This document shows, piece after piece, positions 28,968-36,932 of a stretch of DNA of 64,000 nt (positions are counted from its first letter, which is position 1; every line of letters starts with the position of its first letter). Below the pieces are notes generated by a model, which ran no database searches, was not told the origin of the DNA, and saw only the letters and a list, made by a program, of their open reading frames with translations. Source of the DNA: Actinocorallia sp039871655 (GTDB lineage Bacteria > Actinomycetota > Actinomycetes > Streptosporangiales > Streptosporangiaceae); contig NZ_JBDPLZ010000002.1 in the NCBI RefSeq assembly GCF_039871655.1, positions 558,001-622,000 of the forward strand, in the 5' to 3' direction. A program made the position numbers and the translations under genes.

Positions 28968-29584
28968 CGTCTTTCCCCTCCTCGCGCACCCAGCAGGCGC
29001 GTCAGTGAAGAGCGCAGCGTCCGCAGCTGCGCCGGACGGTCGAGCTGCCCGCGCAGCCCGGCCACGAGCACCCCGAAGTAGAGGGCGAAGAACCCCAGGA
29101 AGGCCTCCTCGGGATCGAGGTCGCCGATCTCGCCCGTGGACCGCCCCGCCGCGAGCTGTCCGGCCACCCACTGCCGGAAGGTGTGCAGCCGCACGGCGGA
29201 GGGGCCTTCGGGGCCGTGCTGGAACAGGGAGCCCGCGAGGACCTGCCGGGAGAGCTCCGGGTCGGCGTCGTAGGCGTCGAACAGCACCGCGCTCACCCCG
29301 ACCAGCCGCTCCACCACCGCGATCCCGGTGTTGTCCGGCGGGGCGTCCGCCGAGGGGATCACCCCGGCCTCGGTGAGCGCCTTCTCGACCGTCTCGTCGA
29401 CGAGGGTCTCGGCCAGTGCGGCCATGGTCGGGAAGTGCACGAACACGGTCCCCACCGCCACTCCGGCCGCCGCCGCCACGTCCCGCGCGGTCGCGGCGCC
29501 GAACCCCTTCTCCCGGATCACCGCCCGTGCCGCCTCCAGCACGGCCGCCCGGGTGCGCCGCTTGCTCTCCTCGCGCTTGTTCAT
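28964..29584 (-). CDS. TetR-family regulator of the monooxygenase operon
   Basis: The 206-residue protein has the TetR DNA-binding domain (KGFGAATARDVAAAAGVAVGTVFVHF in parts: the recognition helix is AGVAVGTVFVHF) and a helical C-terminal inducer domain. It is first in a two-gene operon with the FAD monooxygenase and has a palindromic operator immediately upstream of its ATG. It probably represses its own operon until a substrate of the monooxygenase binds. An ATG at 29603 from a longer frame crosses the operator and is not used. Confidence 0.88.
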   Translation of the reverse strand: MNKREESKRRTRAAVLEAARAVIREKGFGAATARDVAAAAGVAVGTVFVHFPTMAALAETLVDETVEKALTEAGVIPSADAPPDNTGIAVVERLVGVSAVLFDAYDADPELSRQVLAGSLFQHGPEGPSAVRLHTFRQWVAGQLAAGRSTGEIGDLDPEEAFLGFFALYFGVLVAGLRGQLDRPAQLRTLRSSLTRLLGARGGERR

Positions 29585-29585
29585 A

Positions 29586-29620
29586 TTGACTGAGCATACT
29601 CATTGAGCATGCTCAGTCAA
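29586..29620. promoter_or_regulatory. TetR operator pair
   Basis: The outer arms TTGACTGAGCAT (29586-29597) and ATGCTCAGTCAA (29609-29620) are perfectly complementary. Inside are two overlapping near-identical dyads, TGAGCATACTCA (29591-29602) and TGAGCATGCTCA (29604-29615). The site lies directly upstream of the tetR start. Confidence 0.8.
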
Positions 29621-29714
29621 TGGGTTCCGGCGAGGTTCGCGGACAGGGCCGGGGCCGCGACGGGGTTTGTCACGACATGTGACGTGGTGACAGCACAGGG
29701 GAACAGGTCAAGGC

Positions 29715-30761
29715 ATGGGGCTCTCTCCGATCGAGGAGGCCGGGGCGTGGCTGCGCGGTTCCCTCGGCAGGCTCTCGTGGATCGTCGCCGTCCGCGCCGG
29801 AGCCGTGCTCGTCCTGGCCGTGATGGCGGTCGTCCGTCGTCCGGCGTGGCCGCCGGACACGCTGTGGCTGGTGGCGCTGCTGGCGGCGGGGTTCGGGTCG
29901 AGGGTGTTCCTGCGGCACCTGGCGCCCTTCCTCGCGCTGTTCGTCCTCTACTTCGTGCTGAGCGGGCTGGCGGACGACCTCAACCCCACCGTCAACTACA
30001 CGCCGATGGCCAGTTTCGACCTGTGGCTGACGGGCGGCGGGGAACTGCCGACGCGGTGGCTGCAACGCCACCTGTGGAACGGGCGCCTGAGCTGGTACGA
30101 CTTCTGCTTCTACCTGCTCTACACCGCGCACTTCGTCATGCCGCTGGTGACCGCGGTGCTGGTCTGGAAGCGGCGGCCACGGCTGTACTGGACCTACGTC
30201 GGCGCGATCATGATCCTGTCGTTCGCGGCCTTCGCCACCTACGTCCTGTTCCCCGCGGCCCCGCCGTGGCTGGCGTCGGACCACCGGCACATCCCCCCGA
30301 TCCACCGGGTCTCCCACGACATCTGGCAGGCCGTGGGGATCGCCGAGCCCGACGCCCTCTACAGCAGGCTCTCCCCCAACCTCGTCGCCGCCGTGCCGTC
30401 CCTGCACGCCTCCTACCCGCTCCTGATCATGATCTTCCTGGCCCGGGTGTTCGGCGGGCGGAAGGTCTGGTGGGTCGCGGCCTATCCGGTCTGCCTCTGG
30501 ATCGGGATCGTCTACATGGGCGAGCACTACGTCTTCGACATCTTCGCGGGCGTCGCCTACACGCTGATCGCCTGCGCGCTCGCCTTCCGCACGGCCGCCC
30601 TCGTCTCCCTTCGCCGGGAACACCTCTCCCGGCCTCCTCCCGCCGGTCGTCCGGGTGGCCGGAGGCCTCGGTTCCGGTCGTTAGACTCGCGGACATGGCA
30701 GGCCGCATCAGACAAGAAGACATCGCACTGGTGCGGGAGCGGTCGCAGATCGACTCGGTGA
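29715..30761 (+). CDS. PAP2-superfamily membrane phosphatase/transferase
   Basis: The 348-residue polytopic protein has the C-terminal lipid-phosphatase motifs: the middle motif AAVPSLHASYP with its His, and GEHYVFDIFAGVAY with the last catalytic His and Asp. The overall pattern resembles the Aur1-like inositol-phosphoceramide-synthase branch found in actinobacteria, which transfers headgroups or dephosphorylates lipids at the membrane. About six helices precede a charged tail. The last 67 bases overlap dnaG in another frame, so the tail residues are unlikely to be conserved. Confidence 0.8.
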   Translation: MGLSPIEEAGAWLRGSLGRLSWIVAVRAGAVLVLAVMAVVRRPAWPPDTLWLVALLAAGFGSRVFLRHLAPFLALFVLYFVLSGLADDLNPTVNYTPMASFDLWLTGGGELPTRWLQRHLWNGRLSWYDFCFYLLYTAHFVMPLVTAVLVWKRRPRLYWTYVGAIMILSFAAFATYVLFPAAPPWLASDHRHIPPIHRVSHDIWQAVGIAEPDALYSRLSPNLVAAVPSLHASYPLLIMIFLARVFGGRKVWWVAAYPVCLWIGIVYMGEHYVFDIFAGVAYTLIACALAFRTAALVSLRREHLSRPPPAGRPGGRRPRFRSLDSRTWQAASDKKTSHWCGSGRRSTR

Positions 30762-32539
30762 TCGGTGAGTACCTCCAGCTCGTCAGCGCCGGAGGCGGCA
30801 ACGTCAAGGGACTGTGCCCCTTCCACGACGAGAAGACGCCGTCGTTCAACATCACGCCCAGCCGGGGGCTGTACTTCTGCCACGGGTGCGGGGTCGGCGG
30901 GGACGTCATCAAGTTCGTCCAGGAGATCGAGCACCTGAGCTTCGCCGAGGCGGTGGAGCGGCTCGCGGCCAAGGCCGGACTGCAGCTGCGGTACGAGGAG
31001 GGCGGGTACGTCCCGCGCAAGGAGGGCGGCAAACGGGCGCGGCTGATCGAGGCGCACAAGGCGGCGGCGGAGTTCTACGCCGCCCAGCTGGGCACGGCCC
31101 AGGCCGAGCCGGGCCGCCGCTTCCTCATGGAGCGGGGCTTCCGCGCCCCCGACGCGGCGCACTTCGGCGTCGGCTACGCGCCCGACGAGTGGGAGGCGCT
31201 GGTCCGGCATCTGCGGGGCAAGGGCTTCACCGACCGGGAGATGATCGAGGGCGGCCTGTGCGTCGAGGGGCGGCGCGGGCCGCGCGACAGGTTCCGCGGC
31301 CGGCTGGTCTGGCCGATCCGCGACGTCTCCGGCGACGTGATCGGCTTCGGCGCCCGCAGGCTCCTGGACCGCGACGAAGGGCCCAAGTACCTCAACACCC
31401 CCGAGACGCCGATCTACCACAAGAGCTCCGTCCTCTACGGGCTCGACCTGGCCAAGAAGGAGATCGGCCGGGCCAGGAAGGCGGTGATCGTCGAGGGGTA
31501 CACCGACGTCATGGCCTGCCACCTGGCGGGGGAGACCACGGCCATCGCCACCTGCGGCACCTCCTTCGGCGACGAGCACATCAAGGTGCTGCGCCGCATG
31601 CTCGTGGACCAGGACGAGGGCCGCGGCGAGGTGATCTTCACCTTCGACGGCGACTCGGCCGGGCAGAAGGCGGCGCTGCGCGCCTTCGAGGCCGACCACA
31701 AGTTCGGCAGCCAGACGTTCGTGGCGGTCCAGCCCGACGGGCTCGACCCGTGCGAGCTGCGCGTCCGGCAGGGCGACGCCGCCGTCCGCGACCTCGTCGC
31801 CTCCAGGGTGCCATTGTTCGAGTTCGCCATCCGCAGCCGGATCGAGCGCTTCGACCTCGACAACGTCGAGGGGCAGATGAAGGCGCTCGACGCGGTCGCG
31901 CCGATCATCGCGGGCATCAGGGACGCGGGCCGCCGCAAGCTGTACGCGGTCAACCTCGACCGCTGGCTCGGCATCATGGACGAGCGGCTGGTGCTGCGCC
32001 GCGTCAACGAGCACATGAAGGGCGGCACGCCCTCCCCGCGCGCCGCCGCGCCCCGGGTCGACCCCAACGACCCGTCCGTCGAGCTGGAGCGCGAGCTGCT
32101 GAAGATGGCGCTGCAGCGTCCCGCCACGCTCGGCCCCGCCTACGACACCCTGACCCCGGAGGCGTTCTCGCTGCCCGAGCACCGGGCCGTCCACGAGGTG
32201 ATCATGGCCGGGGGAGGGGCGGCGGGCGCCACCGCCCCGCTGGAGTGGTCGGCGCGGCTGCGGGAACTGGCCCCCGACGAGGAGACCAGGTCACTGCTGA
32301 CCCGGCTCGGCGTGGAGCCGCCCAAAGCCGACGGGGTTTCGGACGATACTTATTCTCGGGCACTTCTGGCCCGTTTCATGGAACTGCAGCTCACCCGGCA
32401 GATATCCGCTCTGAAATCCAAACTCGGGAGGCTGAATCCGGTCTCAGAGGCTGAGGAGTACAACCGCCTCTTCGGTGACCTGGTCGCCCTTGAGCAGCAA
32501 AGACGCCGTTTCCGTGACCCGGGGGCACGGGAGTGGTGA
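30695..32539 (+). CDS. dnaG: DNA primase DnaG
   Basis: DnaG makes RNA primers at the replication fork. The 614-residue protein has the N-terminal zinc-binding domain (CPFHDEKTPSF ... YFCHGCGVGGD, a CHC2 finger), the central Toprim domain with VIVEGYTDVMA and FTFDGDSAGQKA, and a C-terminal DnaB-binding helical domain. The ATG at 30695 lies inside the end of the PAP2 gene. TAGACT (30682-30687) seven bases upstream suggests a leaderless transcript. The sigma-factor gene follows after 58 bases, keeping the dnaG-rpoD order of the macromolecular-synthesis operon. Confidence 0.95.
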   Translation: MAGRIRQEDIALVRERSQIDSVIGEYLQLVSAGGGNVKGLCPFHDEKTPSFNITPSRGLYFCHGCGVGGDVIKFVQEIEHLSFAEAVERLAAKAGLQLRYEEGGYVPRKEGGKRARLIEAHKAAAEFYAAQLGTAQAEPGRRFLMERGFRAPDAAHFGVGYAPDEWEALVRHLRGKGFTDREMIEGGLCVEGRRGPRDRFRGRLVWPIRDVSGDVIGFGARRLLDRDEGPKYLNTPETPIYHKSSVLYGLDLAKKEIGRARKAVIVEGYTDVMACHLAGETTAIATCGTSFGDEHIKVLRRMLVDQDEGRGEVIFTFDGDSAGQKAALRAFEADHKFGSQTFVAVQPDGLDPCELRVRQGDAAVRDLVASRVPLFEFAIRSRIERFDLDNVEGQMKALDAVAPIIAGIRDAGRRKLYAVNLDRWLGIMDERLVLRRVNEHMKGGTPSPRAAAPRVDPNDPSVELERELLKMALQRPATLGPAYDTLTPEAFSLPEHRAVHEVIMAGGGAAGATAPLEWSARLRELAPDEETRSLLTRLGVEPPKADGVSDDTYSRALLARFMELQLTRQISALKSKLGRLNPVSEAEEYNRLFGDLVALEQQRRRFRDPGAREW

Positions 32540-32597
32540 CCACGCGTAAGTGAATTAGGCCCTGCTATTTCGGTGTGTTCTGAAGCACACTGTTCAT

Positions 32598-33758
32598 GTG
32601 GGCCCTTTGGTAATGCCCGGCGAGGCACCGTCGGTCGAGCAGGTGGCCGACCTCGTCGCACGTGGTAGGGAGCGCGGAGGCGTCACCGTCGACGACGTCG
32701 CCGCCGCTCTGGATCGCTCTGAACTGCCGGCCGACGCCCTCGAACGCGTCGTCCGCATGCTCGCCGAGCAGGGGGTGGAGGTCCTCGAGTCACGCGCTGA
32801 CACCGAGGAGATCCAGCGAGCGGAAGAGGGAGACCTCGGCAGGAGGGCGACGCCCACCAGCGACCTGGTCCGGATCTATCTGCGTGAGATCGGCCGTGTC
32901 CCGCTGCTGACGGCAGAAGACGAAGTAGAACTCGCCAAATCCATCGAGGCGGGACTGTTCGCCGAAGAGAAGACGGCCAGAGCCGTCATCCTCTCTGCTG
33001 CCGAACGGTTCGACCTCGAACAGCTCGCCCGCGACGGGGCGCGCGCCAAACAACGCCTGATCGAGGCCAACCTGCGGCTGGTGGTGTCCATCGCCAAACG
33101 GTACGTGGGACGGGGAATGCTCTTCCTGGACCTCATCCAGGAGGGCAACCTCGGCTTGATCAGGGCCGTCGAGAAGTTCGACTACACGAAGGGGTACAAG
33201 TTCTCGACCTACGCCACCTGGTGGATCCGGCAGGCGATCACCCGTGCGATCGCCGACCAGGCCAGGACCATCCGCATCCCGGTGCACATGGTGGAGACCA
33301 TCAACAAGCTGATCAGGGTGCAGCGCCAGCTGCACCAGGACCTCGGCCGCGAGCCGCTGCCCGAGGAGATCGGCGCGGAGATGGGGCTGGCCCCCGACCG
33401 GGTGGTGGAGATCCAGAGGATCGCCCAGGAACCGGTCTCGCTGCAGTCGCCGATCGGTGAGGAGGACTCCGACCTCGGCGACTTCATCGAGGACGCCGAC
33501 GCGGTCGTGCCGATCGAGGCGGCGGCGTTCATCCTGCTCCAGGACCAGCTGGAAGGCATCCTCTCCACCCTGTCGGAGCGCGAACAGCGCATCATCCAGC
33601 TGCGCTTCGGGCTGGCCGACGGGCACCCCCGGACGCTCGAGGAGGTCGGCCGGGAGTTCGGGGTCACCAGGGAGCGCATCCGCCAGATCGAGTCCAAGAC
33701 CCTCGCGAAACTGCGCCATCCGTCCCGGGCGCAGATGCTCCGCGAGTATCTGGACTGA
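32598..33758 (+). CDS. RpoD-family (group 1/2) RNA polymerase sigma factor
   Basis: The 386-residue protein has all principal-sigma regions: a region 1.1-like start (VADLVARGRERGGVTVDDVAAAL), region 1.2 (DLVRIYLREIGRVPLLTAEDEV), region 2 (LVVSIAKRYVGRGMLFLDLIQEGNLGLIRAVEKFDY in parts: GRGMLFLDLIQEGN), FSTYATWWIRQAI for promoter melting, and region 4 (GVTRERIRQIESKTLAKLR). In Streptomyces, genes near dnaG encode HrdA-type paralogues, so it may be the principal sigma or a group 2 paralogue. I cannot decide without the rest of the genome. GTG 32598 is used; ATG 32613 is possible. Confidence 0.92.
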   Translation: MGPLVMPGEAPSVEQVADLVARGRERGGVTVDDVAAALDRSELPADALERVVRMLAEQGVEVLESRADTEEIQRAEEGDLGRRATPTSDLVRIYLREIGRVPLLTAEDEVELAKSIEAGLFAEEKTARAVILSAAERFDLEQLARDGARAKQRLIEANLRLVVSIAKRYVGRGMLFLDLIQEGNLGLIRAVEKFDYTKGYKFSTYATWWIRQAITRAIADQARTIRIPVHMVETINKLIRVQRQLHQDLGREPLPEEIGAEMGLAPDRVVEIQRIAQEPVSLQSPIGEEDSDLGDFIEDADAVVPIEAAAFILLQDQLEGILSTLSEREQRIIQLRFGLADGHPRTLEEVGREFGVTRERIRQIESKTLAKLRHPSRAQMLREYLD

Positions 33759-33767
33759 CGGGCCGCA

Positions 33768-33797
33768 GCCCCGGCGCGCGTTCGCGCCCGCCGGGGC
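33768..33797. terminator. Terminator after the sigma factor
   Basis: A 9-bp GC stem (33768-33776 with 33789-33797), extended by an inner CGCG/CGCG, stands ten bases past the stop codon. It lacks a T-run. Confidence 0.6.
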
Positions 33798-33820
33798 GCT
33801 ACGTCGTCTACGGTGTCTTC

Positions 33821-34201
33821 ATGCTGATCGTAACTACCGACACCATTCCGGGGTATGAGGTCCGGTACGTCCGAGGCGCGGTGTCCGGGGCGGGGATCGC
33901 GCACGGCGGGCTCAGCGCAGCGCGTCGGGAGGCGATCGAACGGCTCAAGGCCGACGCCGAGCGGTACGGCTGCAACGCCGTGCTGGGCATGCGCTTCGCC
34001 AACTGCGCGATCGGGGACGGCTCGTTCGAGGTGTACGCCTACGGCACCGCGGTGCTGATCGAGCAGTCCCAGGGGGAGCCCGCCAGGGACAGCCAGGTGG
34101 CGCAGACGGCGCCTCCGCCGGTCTCGCCTCCGCCGATCACCCCTTCGGGGGGCATGCCGATGGTCGGCCGCAACCTCACCGTGCAGGTCCCGGGCCGCTG
34201 A
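33821..34201 (+). CDS. YbjQ-family (DUF74) protein
   Basis: The first 85 residues match YbjQ proteins, small beta-rich proteins that assemble into pentamers: MLIVTTDTIPGYEV, VSGAGIA, ERYGCNAVLGMRF and VYAYGTAVLI. They are sometimes annotated as heavy-metal-binding. The rest is a Pro-rich low-complexity tail ending in NLTVQVPGR. A TACGGT hexamer (33809-33814) six bases before the ATG and no ribosome-binding site indicate a leaderless mRNA. The biological role is unknown; its neighbour is the Ter block, which is also metal-linked. Confidence 0.8.
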   Translation: MLIVTTDTIPGYEVRYVRGAVSGAGIAHGGLSAARREAIERLKADAERYGCNAVLGMRFANCAIGDGSFEVYAYGTAVLIEQSQGEPARDSQVAQTAPPPVSPPPITPSGGMPMVGRNLTVQVPGR

Positions 34202-34224
34202 CCCGCCGGGTCCGCCGTCAGCGG
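34195..34224. terminator. Hairpin spanning two convergent stop codons
   Basis: CCGCTGAC (34195-34202) and GTCAGCGG (34217-34224) form an 8-bp stem that contains the stop codons of both the YbjQ gene and the coiled-coil gene. Confidence 0.55.
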
Positions 34225-35471
34225 GAGCGCTCTTCGCGGATGATCTCGACGACGTCCCGGGCGCGGGTGGAGATCGCGCGCAGCTCCCGCAGATACCCCC
34301 AGTAGTCCGGATGCGGCCCCTGGAGCAGCCCGGGCGCCAGTTCCAGGCGTTCGGCCAGCACGTCCAGGGCCCGCGCGTGCCGGGGCTCGGGTCCGCCGGG
34401 CGCGGCCACGGCCAGGCGCTGGGCGTCCCGGACGGCGAACCTGGCCTGCTCAAGCGGGCGGCCCGGGTCGTGTTCGGCCTCCTCCAGTTCGCCCACCCTG
34501 TCGGTGACCGCGCGGGCCCGGCGTTCGGCGTCCTTGAGTTCGGTCCGGGCGGCGGCGAGGCCGCGCGAGACCTCCCGCCACTCCTGGGCCGCGGCGGCCC
34601 GCTCGGTCTCGGAGATCCGCTCGAGCGCGCGCTCCAGCGCCTGCGAGATGGCGTCCGGCGCGCCCCGCAGGTCCTGCCAGCAGGCGGCGGAGTAGCGGCG
34701 GCGCAGGACGCTCATCGCCTCGTCGACGCGCTCGCGCCGGCCCGCGGCCATCTGCACCCTGGTACGCACGCTGGCCAGGTCGTTGCGGGTCTTCTGCACC
34801 GCGACGGCCAGGTTCCGGGCCTCCTCCGCCAGCGCCGCGGCCCGGTCCCGCGCCTCCTCGGCCCTGGCCATCGCCCCCTGCAGGCCCAGCCCGCCCAGAC
34901 CCGGTGCCGCCAGCTCGGCCAGGAGACCCTGGACGGCCGCCAGGTCGGCGGAGACCTCCCGGGTGCGCATCCCCGCCGCCTCGGCCGCCGAGACCGCCTC
35001 CTGGGCCTCCTGGAAGGCCTCACGGGCGGCCCGCAACCGGGGGGCGAGCTGCTCCAGGCGGCCCTCCAGCCGCGCCATCTCCGGAGCGATCGCCGCGGTG
35101 ACGCCCTCCAGTTCGGAGGAGGACCGCTTCAACGCGGCGGTGGCCGCCTCCAAGGCGCGGCGGGCCGCCTCGTACTCGGCGGGCGTGCGGTCCTCGTCGT
35201 CCAGATCGTGGGAGTCGACCACGGTGATGTAGTCCAGGGCCGCGGTGTCCGCGCCGCCTCCGGCCCGCTCGGCCCGTGGCCGGAGCCGGTCGGCGGCCGT
35301 CCGGTCCAGGTCGCCCAGCAGCGTCAGCCGACCCGCGAGGTACTTCTGGGCCTGGTCCATCTCGTAGAAGGCCTGGGCGGCGTCCTCCCTGGCCGCCAGA
35401 GCGGCGGAACGCGCCTCGGCCGCACGCTGGTCCCGGCGTCCACGGCGGCGGGGATCACCGGATCGGTACAC
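34218..35471 (-). CDS. Long coiled-coil protein divergent from the terD genes
   Basis: The 417-residue protein is almost entirely alpha-helical and charged, with heptad-rich Ala/Glu/Arg/Leu stretches from about residue 20 to 380 and no membrane segment or enzyme motif. The GTG at 35471 follows AAGGAGG and is preferred to the ATG at 35543. An acidic insertion (DSHDLDDEDRTPAEYE, about 88-103) breaks the coiled coil. I do not recognise the family, although long coiled-coil proteins are often found next to TerD genes and could act as scaffolds. It is divergent from terD and shares its promoter region. Confidence 0.7.
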   Translation of the reverse strand: MYRSGDPRRRGRRDQRAAEARSAALAAREDAAQAFYEMDQAQKYLAGRLTLLGDLDRTAADRLRPRAERAGGGADTAALDYITVVDSHDLDDEDRTPAEYEAARRALEAATAALKRSSSELEGVTAAIAPEMARLEGRLEQLAPRLRAAREAFQEAQEAVSAAEAAGMRTREVSADLAAVQGLLAELAAPGLGGLGLQGAMARAEEARDRAAALAEEARNLAVAVQKTRNDLASVRTRVQMAAGRRERVDEAMSVLRRRYSAACWQDLRGAPDAISQALERALERISETERAAAAQEWREVSRGLAAARTELKDAERRARAVTDRVGELEEAEHDPGRPLEQARFAVRDAQRLAVAAPGGPEPRHARALDVLAERLELAPGLLQGPHPDYWGYLRELRAISTRARDVVEIIREERSR

Positions 35472-35547
35472 CGGACCTCCTTGAGAACCGTTCTGCCCAG
35501 GTTCACAGCCAATCATTTCCCCCCGGGGACGCAAATCCGGCATGACC

Positions 35548-35575
35548 TTGGGTGATCAGGTGGAACCGATAGCAT
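35548..35575 (+). promoter_or_regulatory. Putative sigma-70 promoter for the terD genes
   Basis: TTGGGT (35548-35553) and TAGCAT (35570-35575) are separated by 16 bases and predict a start near 35582, about 85 bases before the first terD. Confidence 0.45.
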
Positions 35576-35666
35576 CGTTCGCACGTCTGTCAGGGCGAAT
35601 CGTGTCGTGCGGCCCGTCGTCCGGCGCGGTTCTCCAAAGGATCCCTACACATTCCTGGAGGCAAAG

Positions 35667-36242
35667 ATGCCGGTCAGTCTGAGCAAGGGCGGCAACGTCT
35701 CGCTGAGCAAGGAGGCCCCCGGCCTGACGGCCGTGATCGTCGGCCTGGGCTGGGACGTGCGCACGACCACCGGCACGGACTTCGACCTCGATGCCTCGGC
35801 CATCGTGGTGGACGCGAGCGGCAAGGTCCTGTCCGACGGCCACTTCGTCTTCTTCAACAACCTCAAGACGCCGGACGGCGCGGTCGAGCACACCGGCGAC
35901 AACCTCACCGGCGCGGGCGAGGGCGACGACGAGCAGGTCAAGGTGAACCTGGCGGGCATGCCGCCGAACGCCGAGCGCGTCGTCTTCCCCGTCTCGATCT
36001 ACGACGGCACCAACCGGGGCCAGAGCTTCGGCCAGGTGCGCAACGCCTTCATCCGCGTGCTGAACGCGGCCGGCGGCACCGAGATCGCGCGTTACGACCT
36101 CACCGAGGACGCCTCCACCGAGACCGCCATGATCTTCGGCGAGCTCTACCGGCACGGCGCGGACTGGAAGTTCCGCGCGGTCGGCCAGGGGTACGCCTCC
36201 GGACTGCAGGGCATCGCACAGGACTTCGGCGTCAACGTCTGA
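35667..36242 (+). CDS. terD: TerD-family calcium-binding stress protein, copy 1
   Basis: TerD-domain proteins bind calcium and confer tellurite and other envelope/oxidative stress resistance. The 191-residue protein has the standard core: SLSKGGNVSLSKE, LGWDVRTTTGTDFDLDASA, FFNNLKTPDGAVEHTGDNLTG, GEGDDEQV and AFIRVLN, with the acidic Ca-site residues of DFDLDAS and GDNLTGAGEGDDE. The ATG at 35667 follows GGAGG. It is 70-80% identical by eye to the next gene, so the pair arose by tandem duplication. It is not a secreted protein. Confidence 0.95.
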   Translation: MPVSLSKGGNVSLSKEAPGLTAVIVGLGWDVRTTTGTDFDLDASAIVVDASGKVLSDGHFVFFNNLKTPDGAVEHTGDNLTGAGEGDDEQVKVNLAGMPPNAERVVFPVSIYDGTNRGQSFGQVRNAFIRVLNAAGGTEIARYDLTEDASTETAMIFGELYRHGADWKFRAVGQGYASGLQGIAQDFGVNV

Positions 36243-36289
36243 CGCGCGAGGGCGGCTCATCGGAGAACAGCGGACCGAGAAGGAGAGAC

Positions 36290-36868
36290 ATGGGCGTCAG
36301 CCTGTCCAAGGGCGGGAACGTCTCACTGAGCAAGGCAGCACCCAACCTGACCGCGGTCACCGTCGGTCTGGGCTGGGACGTGCGGGTCACCACCGGCGCG
36401 GACTTCGACCTCGACGCCTCGGCCCTGCTGCTGGGCGCCGACGGCAAGGTACTCTCTGACCAGCACTTCGTCTTCTTCAACAACCTCACCAGCCCGGACG
36501 GGACCGTCGAGCACACCGGCGACAACCTCACCGGCGAGGGGGATGGCGACGACGAGGCGATCAACGTCGATCTCGCCGGGATGGACCCCCGTGTGGACCG
36601 GGTCGTCTTCCCGGTGTCGATCTACGACGCGGTGAACCGGGGCCAGACCTTCGGCCAGGTGCGCAACGCGTTCATCCGGGTGGTGAACCGGGCCGACGGC
36701 TCGGAGCTCGCCCGTTACGACCTCACCGAGGACGCCTCCACCGAGACCGCCATGGTCTTCGGAGAGCTCTACCGCTACAACTCGGAATGGAAATTCCGGG
36801 CCATCGGTCAGGGGTACGCCTCGGGACTGCACGGAATAGCCCAGGACTTCGGGGTCAATGTCGGATGA
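36290..36868 (+). CDS. terD: TerD-family calcium-binding stress protein, copy 2
   Basis: The second TerD is 192 residues with the same motifs (DFDLDASA, FFNNLTSPDG, GDNLTGEGDGDDE, FGELYRYNSEWKFRAIGQGYASG). It starts 48 bases after copy 1 with GAGAAGGAGAG ahead of the ATG. Differences cluster in the loop DASGKVLSDGH/GADGKVLSDQH and the mid-domain, which could tune calcium or partner binding. A hairpin at 36883-36914 separates it from the membrane gene. Confidence 0.95.
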   Translation: MGVSLSKGGNVSLSKAAPNLTAVTVGLGWDVRVTTGADFDLDASALLLGADGKVLSDQHFVFFNNLTSPDGTVEHTGDNLTGEGDGDDEAINVDLAGMDPRVDRVVFPVSIYDAVNRGQTFGQVRNAFIRVVNRADGSELARYDLTEDASTETAMVFGELYRYNSEWKFRAIGQGYASGLHGIAQDFGVNVG

Positions 36869-36882
36869 CGACCCCTGACGGC

Positions 36883-36914
36883 GGTCCGTCGGCGCGGCGA
36901 CGCGCCGACGGACC
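36883..36914. terminator. Hairpin between the terD pair and the DUF475 gene
   Basis: A perfect 14-bp stem (36883-36896 with 36901-36914) with a GCGA loop, 15 bases past the terD stop and 19 before the next ATG. It may attenuate rather than block read-through. Confidence 0.7.
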
Positions 36915-36932
36915 CGAGGACATACAAAAATC

